Source: CBDFGK01 sp965247075 (lineage in GTDB: Bacteria; Pseudomonadota; Gammaproteobacteria; Pseudomonadales; Halieaceae). Taken from it: DNA of 64,000 nucleotides. This document shows positions 47,111-55,679 of the stretch, piece after piece. Within the stretch, counting starts at the first letter, position 1. Every line of letters starts with the position of its first letter. Both the position numbers and the translations under genes were made by a program. Under the pieces are notes generated by a model. That model saw nothing but the letters and a program-made list of their open reading frames with translations. It ran no database searches and was not told the origin of the DNA. The stretch is taken from assembly GCA_965247075.1 (NCBI GenBank), contig CBDFGK010000003.1, forward strand, positions 62,001 to 126,000, in the 5' to 3' direction.

Positions 47111-48274
47111 TCACCGGGGCATGCCGAGCATGCGTTCGGCGATAATATTTCTTTGGATTTCATTGGTGCCGGCGTATATCGGCCCCGCTTGCGAGAACAA
47201 CCAGCCATCCAGCCAGTTACCAACTCCGGTGGCGTGGGGCGCATGGGGTAACAGCTCAGCTCGCGCCCCCAGAATACTCATGGCGGTGGCGTGCATGGCC
47301 TGGTCCAGCTCAGACCAAAAAATCTTGTTGGTGGACGACTCGGCGCCAATTTTGCCGCCCTGCATCATGCGACAAGCGGTCCGGTAGGTCGTCAGGCAAT
47401 AACTCTCAGCATCCAGGTAAGCGCGCAGTACCGCATCGCTGACCGCCGGATCACGATCGGCGGTCTGCCGGTGCTCCAGGTAGAGTGCCACCAGACGCCG
47501 CGCCGTCTCCTGGAATCGGGCCGGGGAGCGCAACATCAAGCCGCGCTCAAAGCCGGCCGTTGCCATGGCCACAGCCCAACCTTCACCCTCGCCACCCAAA
47601 CGGTTTTCAACCGACACCCGCACCTTGTCGAAAAATATTTCTGCAAAGCCCGGTAAACCATCCAACTGGGGTATGGGGCGTACGGTAATGCCAGGTGTAT
47701 CCAGGGGCACCAGGATAAAGGTGAGGCCACGATGGCGCTGGGAATCGGGGTCGGTGCGAAACATACCAAAGCACCAGTTAGCCCACACCGCACGCGTCGA
47801 CCAGGTTTTCTGACCGTTGATTACATAGTGAGCGCCGTCCAACTCCGCCCTGGCGCGAATCGCCGCCAGATCGGAACCCGCATTGGGCTCCGACCAGCCC
47901 TGCGCCCACACTTCTTCGCCGGTTGCCATCTTCGGCAGGATACGGGCCTTTTGTTCGGCAGTGCCGTACTCCATCAGGGTCGGCCCCAACAGGAAAATAC
48001 CGTTCTGGTTGACCCGTAGCGGCGCCCCGGCCCGGTAGTATTCCTCTTCAAAGATCAGCCATTCAACAAGATCACAGCCGCGACCGCCCAACTCTTCGGG
48101 CCAGGTAACCACGCTCCAACGACCCGCGTTGAGTTTCGCCTCCCAGTCGCGGTGTTGCTGAAAGCCTGCTTCGGTATCAAAACTCTGCAAGCGCTCAGCC
48201 GGCACATTGGCTGCCAGCCAAGCACTCACCTCCGCCCGGAAGGCGTTTTGTTCTTCTGTGTATGTTAAATCCAT
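47111..48274 (-). CDS. fadE31: FadE31-like acyl-CoA dehydrogenase
   Basis: This 387-residue protein opens MDLTYTEEQNAFRAEVSAWL and carries DWEAKLNAGRWSVVTWPEEL, WAQGWSEPNAGSDLAAIRAR, KTWSTRAVWANWCFGMFRTD, RPIPQLDGLPGFAEIFFDKV, and QAGPIYAGTNEIQRNIIAER. These match mycobacterial FadE31 (SVITWPEKYGGR ... WAQAWSEPESGSDLA ... GGPIYAGTNEIQRNIIAERLLGLPR). In the pathway the FadE31/32 pair desaturates a late oxo-diacid CoA. The 48275-48474 gap upstream holds a large inverted repeat. Confidence 0.84.
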   Translation of the reverse strand: MDLTYTEEQNAFRAEVSAWLAANVPAERLQSFDTEAGFQQHRDWEAKLNAGRWSVVTWPEELGGRGCDLVEWLIFEEEYYRAGAPLRVNQNGIFLLGPTLMEYGTAEQKARILPKMATGEEVWAQGWSEPNAGSDLAAIRARAELDGAHYVINGQKTWSTRAVWANWCFGMFRTDPDSQRHRGLTFILVPLDTPGITVRPIPQLDGLPGFAEIFFDKVRVSVENRLGGEGEGWAVAMATAGFERGLMLRSPARFQETARRLVALYLEHRQTADRDPAVSDAVLRAYLDAESYCLTTYRTACRMMQGGKIGAESSTNKIFWSELDQAMHATAMSILGARAELLPHAPHATGVGNWLDGWLFSQAGPIYAGTNEIQRNIIAERMLGMPR

Positions 48275-48340
48275 ATTCTGTCTATTCAGTTGTTACGCTT
48301 TGAAGCCGCATCCGTGGGGTGTATAAGCCCCAATGCAGCG

Positions 48341-48448
48341 GCAGATACTGTATGTGTAGTTCCAGGACCGTGTGGCGCATGGACGCGCCACCCGAGCCCC
48401 CAGGGATGGGTTCACGGCGAGTCCTGGAACTACACGTACAGTATCTGC
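48341..48448. repeat. 108-bp inverted-repeat (REP/BIME-like) element
   Basis: The 28-base arms (48341-48368 and 48421-48448, starting GCAGATACTGTA) match with one mismatch. Between them lie a smaller hairpin GTGGCGCATGGACGCGCCAC and GAGCCCCCAGGGATGGGTTC. The inner sequence is of the kind scattered in many gammaproteobacterial intergenic regions. It may attenuate transcription between echA20 and fadE31 in the operon. Confidence 0.85.
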
Positions 48449-48474
48449 CACGACCTGAATGCTACGTAAGTAAG

Positions 48475-49233
48475 TCATTCGTCAAACTTCACATCCCGCT
48501 TCTCAACAAACGCATCCCGCGCCTCCCGGGAATCCGCATGGGTGTACGCCTCGTAGGTAAACCCCTGCTCCCAGCGATACTTGTCCTCCAGGTTACCGTC
48601 TTCGATACCCGTCAGAGACTGCTTGGCAATTTTCATCATGGCCGGCGACCTGGCGGCGATTTTGGCGGCGATGTCCCGAGCAGCGGCCATAAGCTCGTCG
48701 CGCGGCACCACTTTTTCAATAGAGCCCAGGCGGTAGGCCTCCTGAGCATCAATAAACTCGCCGGTGAAATACATGTAACGCACCTTCTGCACCGGAAAGA
48801 GTCGCTGCAAGTGGGCGCCACCACCCATCGCACCGCGGTCGATTTCCGGCACGCCAAAGCGCGCGCAGTCAGAGCACAGCACAATGTCGGCCGCGCCGGC
48901 CATGCCAATACCCCCGCCCAGCACAAAGCCGTGCAGGGCCACAATTACCGGCTTGGGGTTGCGGTGAATGGCGCGAAAGGTTGCGTAGTTGCCGCGATTC
49001 ACATCGAGAATTTTGCCGGCATCGGCAGCCAGTTCCTTGATATCCACGCCTGCACAAAAGCCCTTGCCCTCACCACCAACCACAATAACCCGCACCGCAT
49101 CGTTGGTACCCAGGGCATCGATTTCTGCAGCGATGGCAAACCATCCCACGCTATCGAAAGCGTTCACCGGGGGGTGGTCGAGAATCATCTCGGCAATACC
49201 GTCACTAACTGTCGTTGTGAAGGGTTTAGACAT
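48475..49233 (-). CDS. echA20: EchA20-like ring D hydrolase (crotonase family)
   Basis: This 252-residue crotonase-fold protein has VGGEGKGFCAGVDIKELAAD, the oxyanion-hole VIVALHGFVLGGGIGMAGAA, CARFGVPEIDRGAMGGGAHL, and YMYFTGEFIDAQEAYRLGSI. The block EIDRGAMGGGAHLxRLFP differs from ordinary enoyl-CoA hydratases (EI-LG-PG-GG) and fits EchA20, which hydrolyses steroid ring D in the CoA-linked indanedione. The operon place beside ipdC and ipdAB supports this. The start MSKPFTTTVS has GAACATGT upstream and GGAGTA. Confidence 0.86.
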   Translation of the reverse strand: MSKPFTTTVSDGIAEMILDHPPVNAFDSVGWFAIAAEIDALGTNDAVRVIVVGGEGKGFCAGVDIKELAADAGKILDVNRGNYATFRAIHRNPKPVIVALHGFVLGGGIGMAGAADIVLCSDCARFGVPEIDRGAMGGGAHLQRLFPVQKVRYMYFTGEFIDAQEAYRLGSIEKVVPRDELMAAARDIAAKIAARSPAMMKIAKQSLTGIEDGNLEDKYRWEQGFTYEAYTHADSREARDAFVEKRDVKFDE

Positions 49234-49236
49234 GTT

Positions 49237-50319
49237 CTACTCCTTACCTGTCCGCTGACCTGCACGGGCAGCCAGCGCCGACAAGCGCGCCTCTGCCTCA
49301 GTAACAATTTGTTGAATCAATGTTTCGCAACTAATCAACTCATCGATAACGCCGGCCACCTGGCCACTGGGCAAAACTCCCTCGGCAGGTTTTCCGTGTA
49401 CCATGGCCTTTTGAATTATCATCGGCGCGTTGGCCGACATAATCGCCTGCGCCGCTGTCACACCATCGTCACGCTGCATGGCAATCGCCGATTTGAGCAG
49501 GCCAAACAAACCGGCGCCGGTGTGTTTGCGAAAGGCCAGGCCATTTTTCACCGCCAACAGCAATTTTCGAAAAGCGCCGGCTCGCTCCAGCTCGTTGAGC
49601 AACTCGTTCATGATCATGCGCTGGGGCAGACCATCGATTGCCGTGGAACGAATAATGACGCCCGGGTCCCGGCACTCGATATAGCGCTGCAAGGTTTGCC
49701 GTGGTACCGGGCTGTCCCGGGTCATCAGGAAGCGGGTGCCCATGGCGATACCATCGGCGCCCCAGGACAATGCCGCCACCAGGCCGCGACCGTCCTTGAA
49801 GCCACCGGCAGCCACTACTGGCACCTGGTCGCCCACCGCATCCACAACCTGCGGAACAAGCAGAGTAGTCGGCACGGCGCCGGTATGCCCGCCGCCTTCA
49901 CCACCCTGCACAGTGATCACATCGGCTCCCAACTCCACCGCCTTGATGGCGTGCCTGGGCAGACCCACGGTGGGCATGCAGACCACGCCGGCATCTTTGA
50001 GTTTATTGATGAGCGCAGGTCCGGGCGAGCGCGAATAACTGACCGCACACACCCCAAGATCAATCACCATATCGACCAGCTCAGCCGCATTGGGCTGGTA
50101 CATATGAAAGTTGACGCCAAAGGGCTGCGCCGTCAGCGCCTTGGTAGCAAGAATATCCCGCTGCATTTCCTGCGGCGGAATGGTTGCCCCCGCCAGAAAA
50201 CCGAAGCCACCGGCATTACCGGTCGCCGCCGTCAGTTTGGGATCGGCAATCCAGCCCATCGCCGTTTGCACGATGGGATATTTGCAGCCCAACTGCGCGG
50301 TAAGGCGAGTGGCCAGCAT
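49237..50319 (-). CDS. ipdC: IpdC-like flavin-dependent oxidoreductase (nitronate monooxygenase family)
   Basis: This 360-residue TIM-barrel protein of the NMO/2-nitropropane dioxygenase family starts MLATRLTAQLGCKYPIVQTA. It has MGWIADPKLTAATGNAGGFG, VITVQGGEGGGHTGAVPTTL (FMN phosphate loop), VPVVAAGGFKDGRGLVAALS, and WGADGIAMGTRFLMTRDSPV. In the steroid pathway the family member IpdC introduces unsaturation into ring C before EchA20 acts. It lies directly after ipdB with no gap (stop and start adjoin at 50319/50320). Identity as IpdC rests on context plus family. Confidence 0.84.
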   Translation of the reverse strand: MLATRLTAQLGCKYPIVQTAMGWIADPKLTAATGNAGGFGFLAGATIPPQEMQRDILATKALTAQPFGVNFHMYQPNAAELVDMVIDLGVCAVSYSRSPGPALINKLKDAGVVCMPTVGLPRHAIKAVELGADVITVQGGEGGGHTGAVPTTLLVPQVVDAVGDQVPVVAAGGFKDGRGLVAALSWGADGIAMGTRFLMTRDSPVPRQTLQRYIECRDPGVIIRSTAIDGLPQRMIMNELLNELERAGAFRKLLLAVKNGLAFRKHTGAGLFGLLKSAIAMQRDDGVTAAQAIMSANAPMIIQKAMVHGKPAEGVLPSGQVAGVIDELISCETLIQQIVTEAEARLSALAARAGQRTGKE

Positions 50320-51129
50320 TTAGGAGCTATCGCCCGCTGCAGGGTCGCCGGGCGGATTACCTGTAATCTGCAGGGCGCGCTGGTGGTGCGGGTCCAGCTC
50401 GGCGATGATGGCCAATTGCTCAACCGTGGGCGCCGCAGTAGTGGGCACAGCAGCGGGAACGTGCAGCTCAAAGCCGGTGTTCTCCACCACCTGCTCTACA
50501 CTGATTCCCAGGTGTACCGATACCAACCGTGGCTGGTGAGCGGGACCGCCAAAGTCCATGACACACAGATCGGTAACAATGCGACGAATATCTATATCAT
50601 CGAGCGAATGTCCCCTCGGCAGGCGCGCCGGGTTGTAACCGATGGAGGAAACAAAATCACACTCGCCCGCGATAAACACCCGATTGCTGTGGGCGGGCAC
50701 AAAAAAGCTATTGGGGTGACTGATGGAATTACCCGGAAAACCGCGTGCGCCCAGCATCATTACCCTGGGTTGTGCATAGGTGCCGCCCAATGCCGAAGTA
50801 TTGGACTGGCCGAAACGGTCTACCTGGGTTGGCCCCAGCATGGCGTGGCGTCGGCCGCTCCAGACGTTGTCGAAGATGCGCGAAAAACCCATCCAGCTCT
50901 CATTTTTTTGTACAAAATCTTCACCGCGATCGCCAATGGGATTGGGCTCAGACAGCATCCAGGCCTCCGCGTCCGTCATCATCAGGTCGCTGTTAAAACT
51001 TTTCATGGCCAGGCTTGCCGCCAGTCTCGGCACCACGCCGATACCCGTGGCCAACACTTCGCCGTCGTTGCGAAAGGCTTCTGCCGCCGCACAAATGCAC
51101 AGATCAGCCCGACTGTAATCATTGCTCAT
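50320..51129 (-). CDS. ipdB: IpdB-like CoA-transferase family ring C hydrolase, beta subunit
   Basis: The start is ATG 51129 (MSNDYSRADLCICAAAEAFR, 269 residues), with AAGGAGAATAG upstream. It has the class I CoA-transferase beta fold: EVLATGIGVVPRLAASLAMK, DAEAWMLSEPNPIG, MMLGARGFPGNSISHPNSFF, and IRRIVTDLCVMDFGG. In the IpdAB enzyme this fold does not transfer CoA but hydrolyses a carbon-carbon bond of ring C (COCHEA-CoA in the mycobacterial pathway). The gene pairs with ipdA immediately upstream. Confidence 0.87.
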   Translation of the reverse strand: MSNDYSRADLCICAAAEAFRNDGEVLATGIGVVPRLAASLAMKSFNSDLMMTDAEAWMLSEPNPIGDRGEDFVQKNESWMGFSRIFDNVWSGRRHAMLGPTQVDRFGQSNTSALGGTYAQPRVMMLGARGFPGNSISHPNSFFVPAHSNRVFIAGECDFVSSIGYNPARLPRGHSLDDIDIRRIVTDLCVMDFGGPAHQPRLVSVHLGISVEQVVENTGFELHVPAAVPTTAAPTVEQLAIIAELDPHHQRALQITGNPPGDPAAGDSS

Positions 51130-51179
51130 TGCTATTCTCCTTATCTTATAAAGAGCTGTAAAGAGCTGTAAAGAGCCGC

Positions 51180-52058
51180 TCAATAAGTGGGCAAAGGCAG
51201 AGCGCGAATCGCCTCCAGGCCACCGACAGCGGCCTGGTACTCTGCTTCGGCACCACTGAGCATAAACTTCTCGGCATAGCCCTTGAAGCCGGCTTCATCG
51301 CGGGCCGCAGCGGCATATGTCTGGAAATGTGGAATATCAAAACCGTACAGGGGATTACAGGAAGACGGATGCGCACCACCGGCAATTTCAATAACGCCGG
51401 TCGTCGCTGAGCGCTCCCAAAACACCGAGCGCGCCTGGGCGGGATCATGAAAGAAACTGCTGTCAACCAGCTCGTCACAGGAAACAAAGGTCTGGTCCGC
51501 TGCACGCGCGTACATGTCATCCATGTAGTGGTCTGGTCCGGCGATCTGGCAAACACCGCGCGCGTCGGCCCGGTCCACATGCAGCAAGGATGCGTCCAGC
51601 TTCAAGGCCGGCACCGCCACCCACTCCTTGTCGTCGTAGGGGCTGTCGACCAGCTTGAGGTCAGGATTTTTGGCGACAATATCCGTGCCCAGGCCCACTT
51701 CCGTGGGAATATAGGGCAGACCCCAGGCAGCGGCACGCAAACCCAGCAACATCATGCCCTCGTCCATTTCGGAGACGTCTATAGAGGCACTCTGGCGCGC
51801 CTGGCGAAAGAAGGGCTCCAGCGGAATAAAGTCCAGTGACACAAAAGCAAATACCAGCTTTCTGACCTTGCCCGTCGCGCACAACATACCCACATCGGCA
51901 CCGCCGTAGGAAACGATAGTGAGATCCCTGAGGCTGGAGCGCAGTATCTCGCGCACCAGCGCCATCGGCTTGCGCCGCGGCCCCCACCCACCGATGCCGA
52001 TGGTCATCCCGTCAGCCAACTGGCCGACCATGTCGGTCGCTGTCATCTGTTTATTCAT
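51180..52058 (-). CDS. ipdA: IpdA-like CoA-transferase family ring C hydrolase, alpha subunit
   Basis: This 292-residue protein carries DGMTIGIGGWGPRRKPMALV (16-35), LTIVSYGGADVGMLCATGKV, IDVSEMDEGMMLLGLRAAAW (93-112), and YIPTEVGLGTDIVA (116-129). E100 or a neighbour lies where the catalytic glutamate of IpdA is expected, though I cannot fix which one. The complex with IpdB opens the last steroid ring. Three 10-bp tandem AGAGCTGTAA-like repeats lie between its stop and ipdB. It is placed after the two regulator genes in the same transcript. Confidence 0.87.
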   Translation of the reverse strand: MNKQMTATDMVGQLADGMTIGIGGWGPRRKPMALVREILRSSLRDLTIVSYGGADVGMLCATGKVRKLVFAFVSLDFIPLEPFFRQARQSASIDVSEMDEGMMLLGLRAAAWGLPYIPTEVGLGTDIVAKNPDLKLVDSPYDDKEWVAVPALKLDASLLHVDRADARGVCQIAGPDHYMDDMYARAADQTFVSCDELVDSSFFHDPAQARSVFWERSATTGVIEIAGGAHPSSCNPLYGFDIPHFQTYAAAARDEAGFKGYAEKFMLSGAEAEYQAAVGGLEAIRALPLPTY

Positions 52059-52067
52059 GTGTATCCT

Positions 52068-52535
52068 CTAGGAAACTATCCTGCTCATGCGGTAATCGTG
52101 CTTTACAAAGTTCACGCTCAGCGTGCTTGCGGTTCTGCGCACCCCGTCCAGACTACTGATTTGCCGGTGTACAAAGCGCGCCAGATGTTCAGTATTGCGC
52201 ACCATGGTTATACCGAGAATGTCGTAACGCCCCATCATCACGCCGACAAAGCCAAACTCCTTCATGGTCGCCATCTGTGCGGCCACCTGCTCGATCTGCT
52301 CGCTGCGGTCCACCTCTACCCACACATACGCCAACGCGGCGTCTCGAAAGCGATCGATGTTGGTAAGCGCCGTAATGCGAATCAGTTTTTCATCTTCCAT
52401 GCGTTTGATGCGGGCTCGTACCGTGCCTTCCGTCACACCAAGCTCGGTGGCTATTTGACGGTTGCTGGTGCGGGCATCGCGGGTCAGCCACGCGACAATT
52501 TGGGTATCAACCTTATCCAGCCGGCGCTTATTCAT
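52068..52535 (-). CDS. Lrp/AsnC-family regulator, second of a tandem pair
   Basis: This 155-residue protein has an N-terminal winged helix-turn-helix (KVDTQIVAWLTRDARTSNRQ, IATELGVTEGTVRARIKRME) and a C-terminal RAM/AsnC ligand domain (VWVEVDRSEQIEQVAAQMAT, VGVMMGRYDILGITMVRNTE). It overlaps the upstream regulator by 8 bases. With the sister protein it could form hetero-oligomers sensing a CoA thioester or steroid intermediate. It lies between fadD3 and ipdA, in place of the TetR-type KstR2 known from Actinobacteria. Confidence 0.88.
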   Translation of the reverse strand: MNKRRLDKVDTQIVAWLTRDARTSNRQIATELGVTEGTVRARIKRMEDEKLIRITALTNIDRFRDAALAYVWVEVDRSEQIEQVAAQMATMKEFGFVGVMMGRYDILGITMVRNTEHLARFVHRQISSLDGVRRTASTLSVNFVKHDYRMSRIVS

Positions 52536-53001
52536 GAAAGGGCACCCAGTCGGGCTGGTTCTTCAACACGTTTACCGCCAGCGACGGCACCACCCGGCGC
52601 ACACCGGGCACACTGGCAAGGCGCCCGTAGATCAATTCTGTCAGCGAGGCCTGGTCTTCCGCCACCACCAGCAGCTCCAGGTCGCAGGCGCCGATCACCA
52701 CATTGATGGAGAACACCTCTACAAAATCTGCCAGCTCTTGCGCCACCTCAGCAGGCGGGCGGCTTTCAACCTGTACCGCCACTGCCAGCATAAAATCATA
52801 GCCCGCCGCCTCGAAATCGGTGACGGCCACCACCCGCATAACATTGGATTCTTCAAGTCGGCGCACGCGGCTACGCACCGTGGCCTCGGTCAGACCCAGC
52901 GCCTTGGCCAAAGCCCGGTAGGGCATGCGCCCATCCTCGCGCAGCAACTCGATGATGCGCTCGTCGGTGGCATCCAGGTCCAGCGGGTGCGGCGCATTCA
53001 T
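52528..53001 (-). CDS. Lrp/AsnC-family regulator, first of a tandem pair
   Basis: This 157-residue protein has DATDERIIELLREDGRMPYR, ALAKALGLTEATVRSRVRRL (wHTH) and a ligand domain with VVAVTDFEAAGYDFMLAVAV, INVVIGACDLELLVVAEDQA. It is about as divergent from its neighbour as two family members usually are, so the pair is an old duplication. The ATG overlaps the fadD3 stop as ATGA (53001-52998), so fadD3 and both regulators are translationally coupled. The likely operator sites are the palindromes before fadD3 (54592-54678). Confidence 0.88.
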   Translation of the reverse strand: MNAPHPLDLDATDERIIELLREDGRMPYRALAKALGLTEATVRSRVRRLEESNVMRVVAVTDFEAAGYDFMLAVAVQVESRPPAEVAQELADFVEVFSINVVIGACDLELLVVAEDQASLTELIYGRLASVPGVRRVVPSLAVNVLKNQPDWVPFHE

Positions 53002-54569
53002 GTGTTGCTCACCTGCAAACGCAGCTCAGTTTTGAGAACCTTACCGGCGGCGTTGGTCGGCAGACTGTCGACTAGGTGCAGCACGCGCGGCACCTTGTAA
53101 TTGGCCATATTGTCGCGGCACCAGGCGATCACCTGTGCTGCGTCGAGATCAGCGCCCGGCATGGGAATGACGAAGGCGCAGGCCACTTCACCCAGGCGCG
53201 CATCGGGCATACCGATCACAGCAGCCTGGGCAACGCCGCCCAGTGAACAGAGTATATTTTCAATTTCTGCCGGGTAGCAGTTGAAACCGCCGACGATGAA
53301 CATGTCTTTGATACGATCGGTAATATCGACATAACCGCCCGCATCCATCACGCCGATATCGCCGGTTTTCAACCAGCCGTCGGCTGTTATGGTTGCCGCG
53401 GTCGCCTGCGGGTTATTCAGGTAGCACTGCATGACGTTATAGCCACGGGTCCAGATCTCGCCTGCTGCGCCGTGCGGTAACTCGTCGCCGTTGCGGTCTA
53501 CAATTTTTACCTCGACACCGGCCATGGCCCGGCCAGAGCTGCCGGAGATAAGTTCGGCGGGATCATCCGGCCTGCAAATAGTGATGACGCCGCAGGTTTC
53601 GGTCATACCGTAGGCGGTAACCACAACTTCGAACTTGAGTTCGTTGCGCATCCGGTTAACCAGTTCCACCGGCACCGGCGCGGCACCGGTTGAGCAGAGC
53701 CGCAAACTGGACAGATCGTAATCCTTGCGGTTCGGATGCGCCAGTATCGACTGGTAGACAGTTGGTGCGCCGGGCAACATGGTAACCCTGTCCCGCTCGA
53801 TCTGGGCCAATACCGTGTCGAGATCGAAAGTGAGCAACGGCAGAATTTTCGCGCCGCAGATGATGGCGGCAAGCCAGCCCGCCTTGTAGCCAAAGGAGTG
53901 AAAGAAGGGACTGATAATCAGGTAGTTATCGTCGCTGCGCAGGCCAATAGTTGCGGTGTAAACCTCGAACACGCGAATATTCTGGCCATGGGTAGTGACC
54001 ACACCCTTGGGTGCGCCGGTGGTGCCGGACGTAAAACCAATATCCAGCACATCGTCAGGCGTAACCAGGCAAGCCAGCTCATCTACCTGCTGATCGGAAA
54101 CATCGGCGCCCGCGGCAAGAAATTCATCCCAAGTGAGAGTATCGGCGGCGGCGCCGGTCAGCATAACCGTTTTTTGCAGATCAGGGAGTTCTTCATCAGC
54201 CAGTAAATCCCGGTAGCACTGACCCAGGAAATCACCCACCGTGAAGAGGATTTTCACCTGGCTCATATTCAACGCGTAAGCCGCCTCCGCCCCGCGCCAG
54301 CGCGTATTGATTGGCACCAGCACTATACCCAGGGTTTGCGCGCCGATAGCGGCGAGAATCCATTGATAGATATTGGGCGCCCAGATGGCAATGCGATCAC
54401 CGTGCGTCAGGCCAGCGGCCACAAAGGCGGCGGCGGCACGCCGCCGCGCCACATTCAGTTGGGTATAGGTCAACTGTGTTGGACCATCCTCAATAGCGAT
54501 TCGAGCGCCAAATTGAGCGGCGGCCTGCTGAACAAGCTGTGACAGGGTGCGCAGGGTGACCTCGGCCAT
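52998..54569 (-). CDS. fadD3: FadD3-like HIP acid CoA ligase
   Basis: This 523-residue acyl-adenylate ligase has GDRIAIWAPNIYQWILAAIG (58-77), the P-loop GFTSGTTGAPKGVVTTHGQN (178-197), YGMTETCGV, and the terminal lysine in TNAAGKVLKTELRL. VPINTRWRGAEAAYALN and FLGQCYRDLL resemble FadD3 (VPINTRYTGHEA ... FLG-DR). FadD3 activates the bicyclic propanoic acid left after removal of steroid rings A and B. It is the first gene of the operon, downstream of a candidate promoter and paired palindromes. Confidence 0.85.
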   Translation of the reverse strand: MAEVTLRTLSQLVQQAAAQFGARIAIEDGPTQLTYTQLNVARRRAAAAFVAAGLTHGDRIAIWAPNIYQWILAAIGAQTLGIVLVPINTRWRGAEAAYALNMSQVKILFTVGDFLGQCYRDLLADEELPDLQKTVMLTGAAADTLTWDEFLAAGADVSDQQVDELACLVTPDDVLDIGFTSGTTGAPKGVVTTHGQNIRVFEVYTATIGLRSDDNYLIISPFFHSFGYKAGWLAAIICGAKILPLLTFDLDTVLAQIERDRVTMLPGAPTVYQSILAHPNRKDYDLSSLRLCSTGAAPVPVELVNRMRNELKFEVVVTAYGMTETCGVITICRPDDPAELISGSSGRAMAGVEVKIVDRNGDELPHGAAGEIWTRGYNVMQCYLNNPQATAATITADGWLKTGDIGVMDAGGYVDITDRIKDMFIVGGFNCYPAEIENILCSLGGVAQAAVIGMPDARLGEVACAFVIPMPGADLDAAQVIAWCRDNMANYKVPRVLHLVDSLPTNAAGKVLKTELRLQVSNT

Positions 54570-54591
54570 GCAGGCATCTCCGAAAAACGGG

Positions 54592-54617
54592 GTATTACCA
54601 TAAAAGTGAGGTAATAC
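54592..54617. promoter_or_regulatory. Palindrome GTATTACC-N10-GGTAATAC at the fadD3 start region
   Basis: A perfect 8+8 inverted repeat lies 23-48 bases upstream of the fadD3 ATG, overlapping the candidate -10 box (54619-54614, minus strand). Position and symmetry fit an operator blocking RNA polymerase. It is probably bound by one of the Lrp/AsnC pair encoded in the same operon. Confidence 0.6.
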
Positions 54618-54642
54618 TAGTAGTCGTATTGGGAATATACAA
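54614..54642 (-). promoter_or_regulatory. Candidate promoter of the steroid operon
   Basis: On the minus strand TTGTAT (54642-54637) and TAGTAT (54619-54614) are 17 bases apart. The boxes are only moderate matches to sigma-70, consistent with an inducible promoter. The remainder of 54570-54830 is AT-rich and shows no gene. Confidence 0.45.
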
Positions 54643-54678
54643 TAGAAATTCGTAGTTTATTTCTATTTTTTCTACGAA
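54641..54678. promoter_or_regulatory. Nested AT-rich palindromes upstream of the steroid promoter
   Basis: AATAGAAA (54641) with TTTCTATT (54660-54667), and TTCGTAG (54649) with CTACGAA (54672-54678), interlock just upstream of the -35 box. AT-rich nested dyads of this spacing are typical of Lrp-like protein arrays. Function inferred. Confidence 0.5.
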
Positions 54679-54830
54679 TACTGTTTGCCGGTATGCAATA
54701 GGGATCAGTCTAAATACGCCTCGAAATGGCGGTAGTCATTCCGGGCCAGGGTGGCGATGCGATTTTCACATGGGGATTAACCCGTTCGGCGCACTCCAAA
54801 TAGATGCAACCGGCAGCGGCTGGTCCATCA

Positions 54831-55679
54831 TCAAGCCGTGCATAGCGACCATATTTCCTCATTGTTATTAGCATCGCGGCGGACCCGGCCCTCCTGCTCC
54901 AACTTGATCAGATGAGCAGTTAACGACAACTTCGCCATGTGGTGGATACCGCTGTCAACATCGTCATAGACCACCAGCACCAATTCATCCAGCGCGGCAT
55001 GGGACAACCGCCGCAAGCCCTGCAGCACTTTCTGTTCACGTTGCAGACGGTGATCGATCAACCAATTAACTGTTTGTTCGGGGTCATCAATAACCGTGCC
55101 GTGCGCCGGCGCCAGGCTTTGCAGCGGATAGTCGCGCAGCAGCGCCAGTGAATCGATATAGGCCTTCATGTCGCCACTGGGCGGCACAATCACTACCGTC
55201 GAGCCGCTCATGATGTGATCGCCGGTAAACAGCATGCCCGCTTCTTCCAGCAAGAAACAATAGTGGTTGCCGACGTGGCCAGGGGTATGAATTGCGCGCA
55301 GGGTAAATTCCGGCGTTTGCAGCAGTTGATCGTGCCGCACTTCTACTTCCGGTGCAAAGGTATCGTCCTGGAACATGTCGTCCCAGGGTCTGGCGCCAAT
55401 TACCTGCGCACCGGTAGCTTCTTTCAATGGCAACCAGGCGGGAGAATGATCGGGATGGGTGTGGGTGGCGATGATCCACTGAATCTTGCCAGCCCCTGCG
55501 GCCAGGATGGCCTCGACGTGAGAATCGATGAGCGGACCGGGGTCCAGCACCGCCACCTGGTCGTTGCCCAACAAATAGGTATTGGTGCCCGGCCCGGTCA
55601 TCACACCGGGGTTGGGCGCCGTCAAACGACGCACCCGCGAATTTATCTGTACTGTAACGCCGGGTTCAAACACGGTCAT
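54831..55679 (-). CDS. Metallo-beta-lactamase-fold hydrolase (LACTB2-like)
   Basis: This 282-residue protein has the zinc motif THTHPDHS at 72-79 (H73, H75, D77, H78), HTPGHVGNHYCFLLEEAGML, FTGDHIMSGSTVVIVPPSGD and LAPAHGTVIDDPEQ. The C-terminal 70 residues (LTAHLIKLEQEGRVRRDANN) form the winged-helix-like tail of the LACTB2/ribonuclease-like subgroup. The substrate is not evident; thioester or RNA hydrolysis occurs in relatives. It overlaps fabV by ATGA (55679-55676), so the two are coupled. Confidence 0.8.
   Translation of the reverse strand: MTVFEPGVTVQINSRVRRLTAPNPGVMTGPGTNTYLLGNDQVAVLDPGPLIDSHVEAILAAGAGKIQWIIATHTHPDHSPAWLPLKEATGAQVIGARPWDDMFQDDTFAPEVEVRHDQLLQTPEFTLRAIHTPGHVGNHYCFLLEEAGMLFTGDHIMSGSTVVIVPPSGDMKAYIDSLALLRDYPLQSLAPAHGTVIDDPEQTVNWLIDHRLQREQKVLQGLRRLSHAALDELVLVVYDDVDSGIHHMAKLSLTAHLIKLEQEGRVRRDANNNEEIWSLCTA

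Noticed and set aside
48319..51171. Open frame of 950 codons on the plus strand
   Set aside because: It lies entirely opposite echA20, ipdC and ipdB, which have clear family motifs; its translation is rich in His, Gln and Arg with no domain, as expected for the mirror frame of GC-rich genes.
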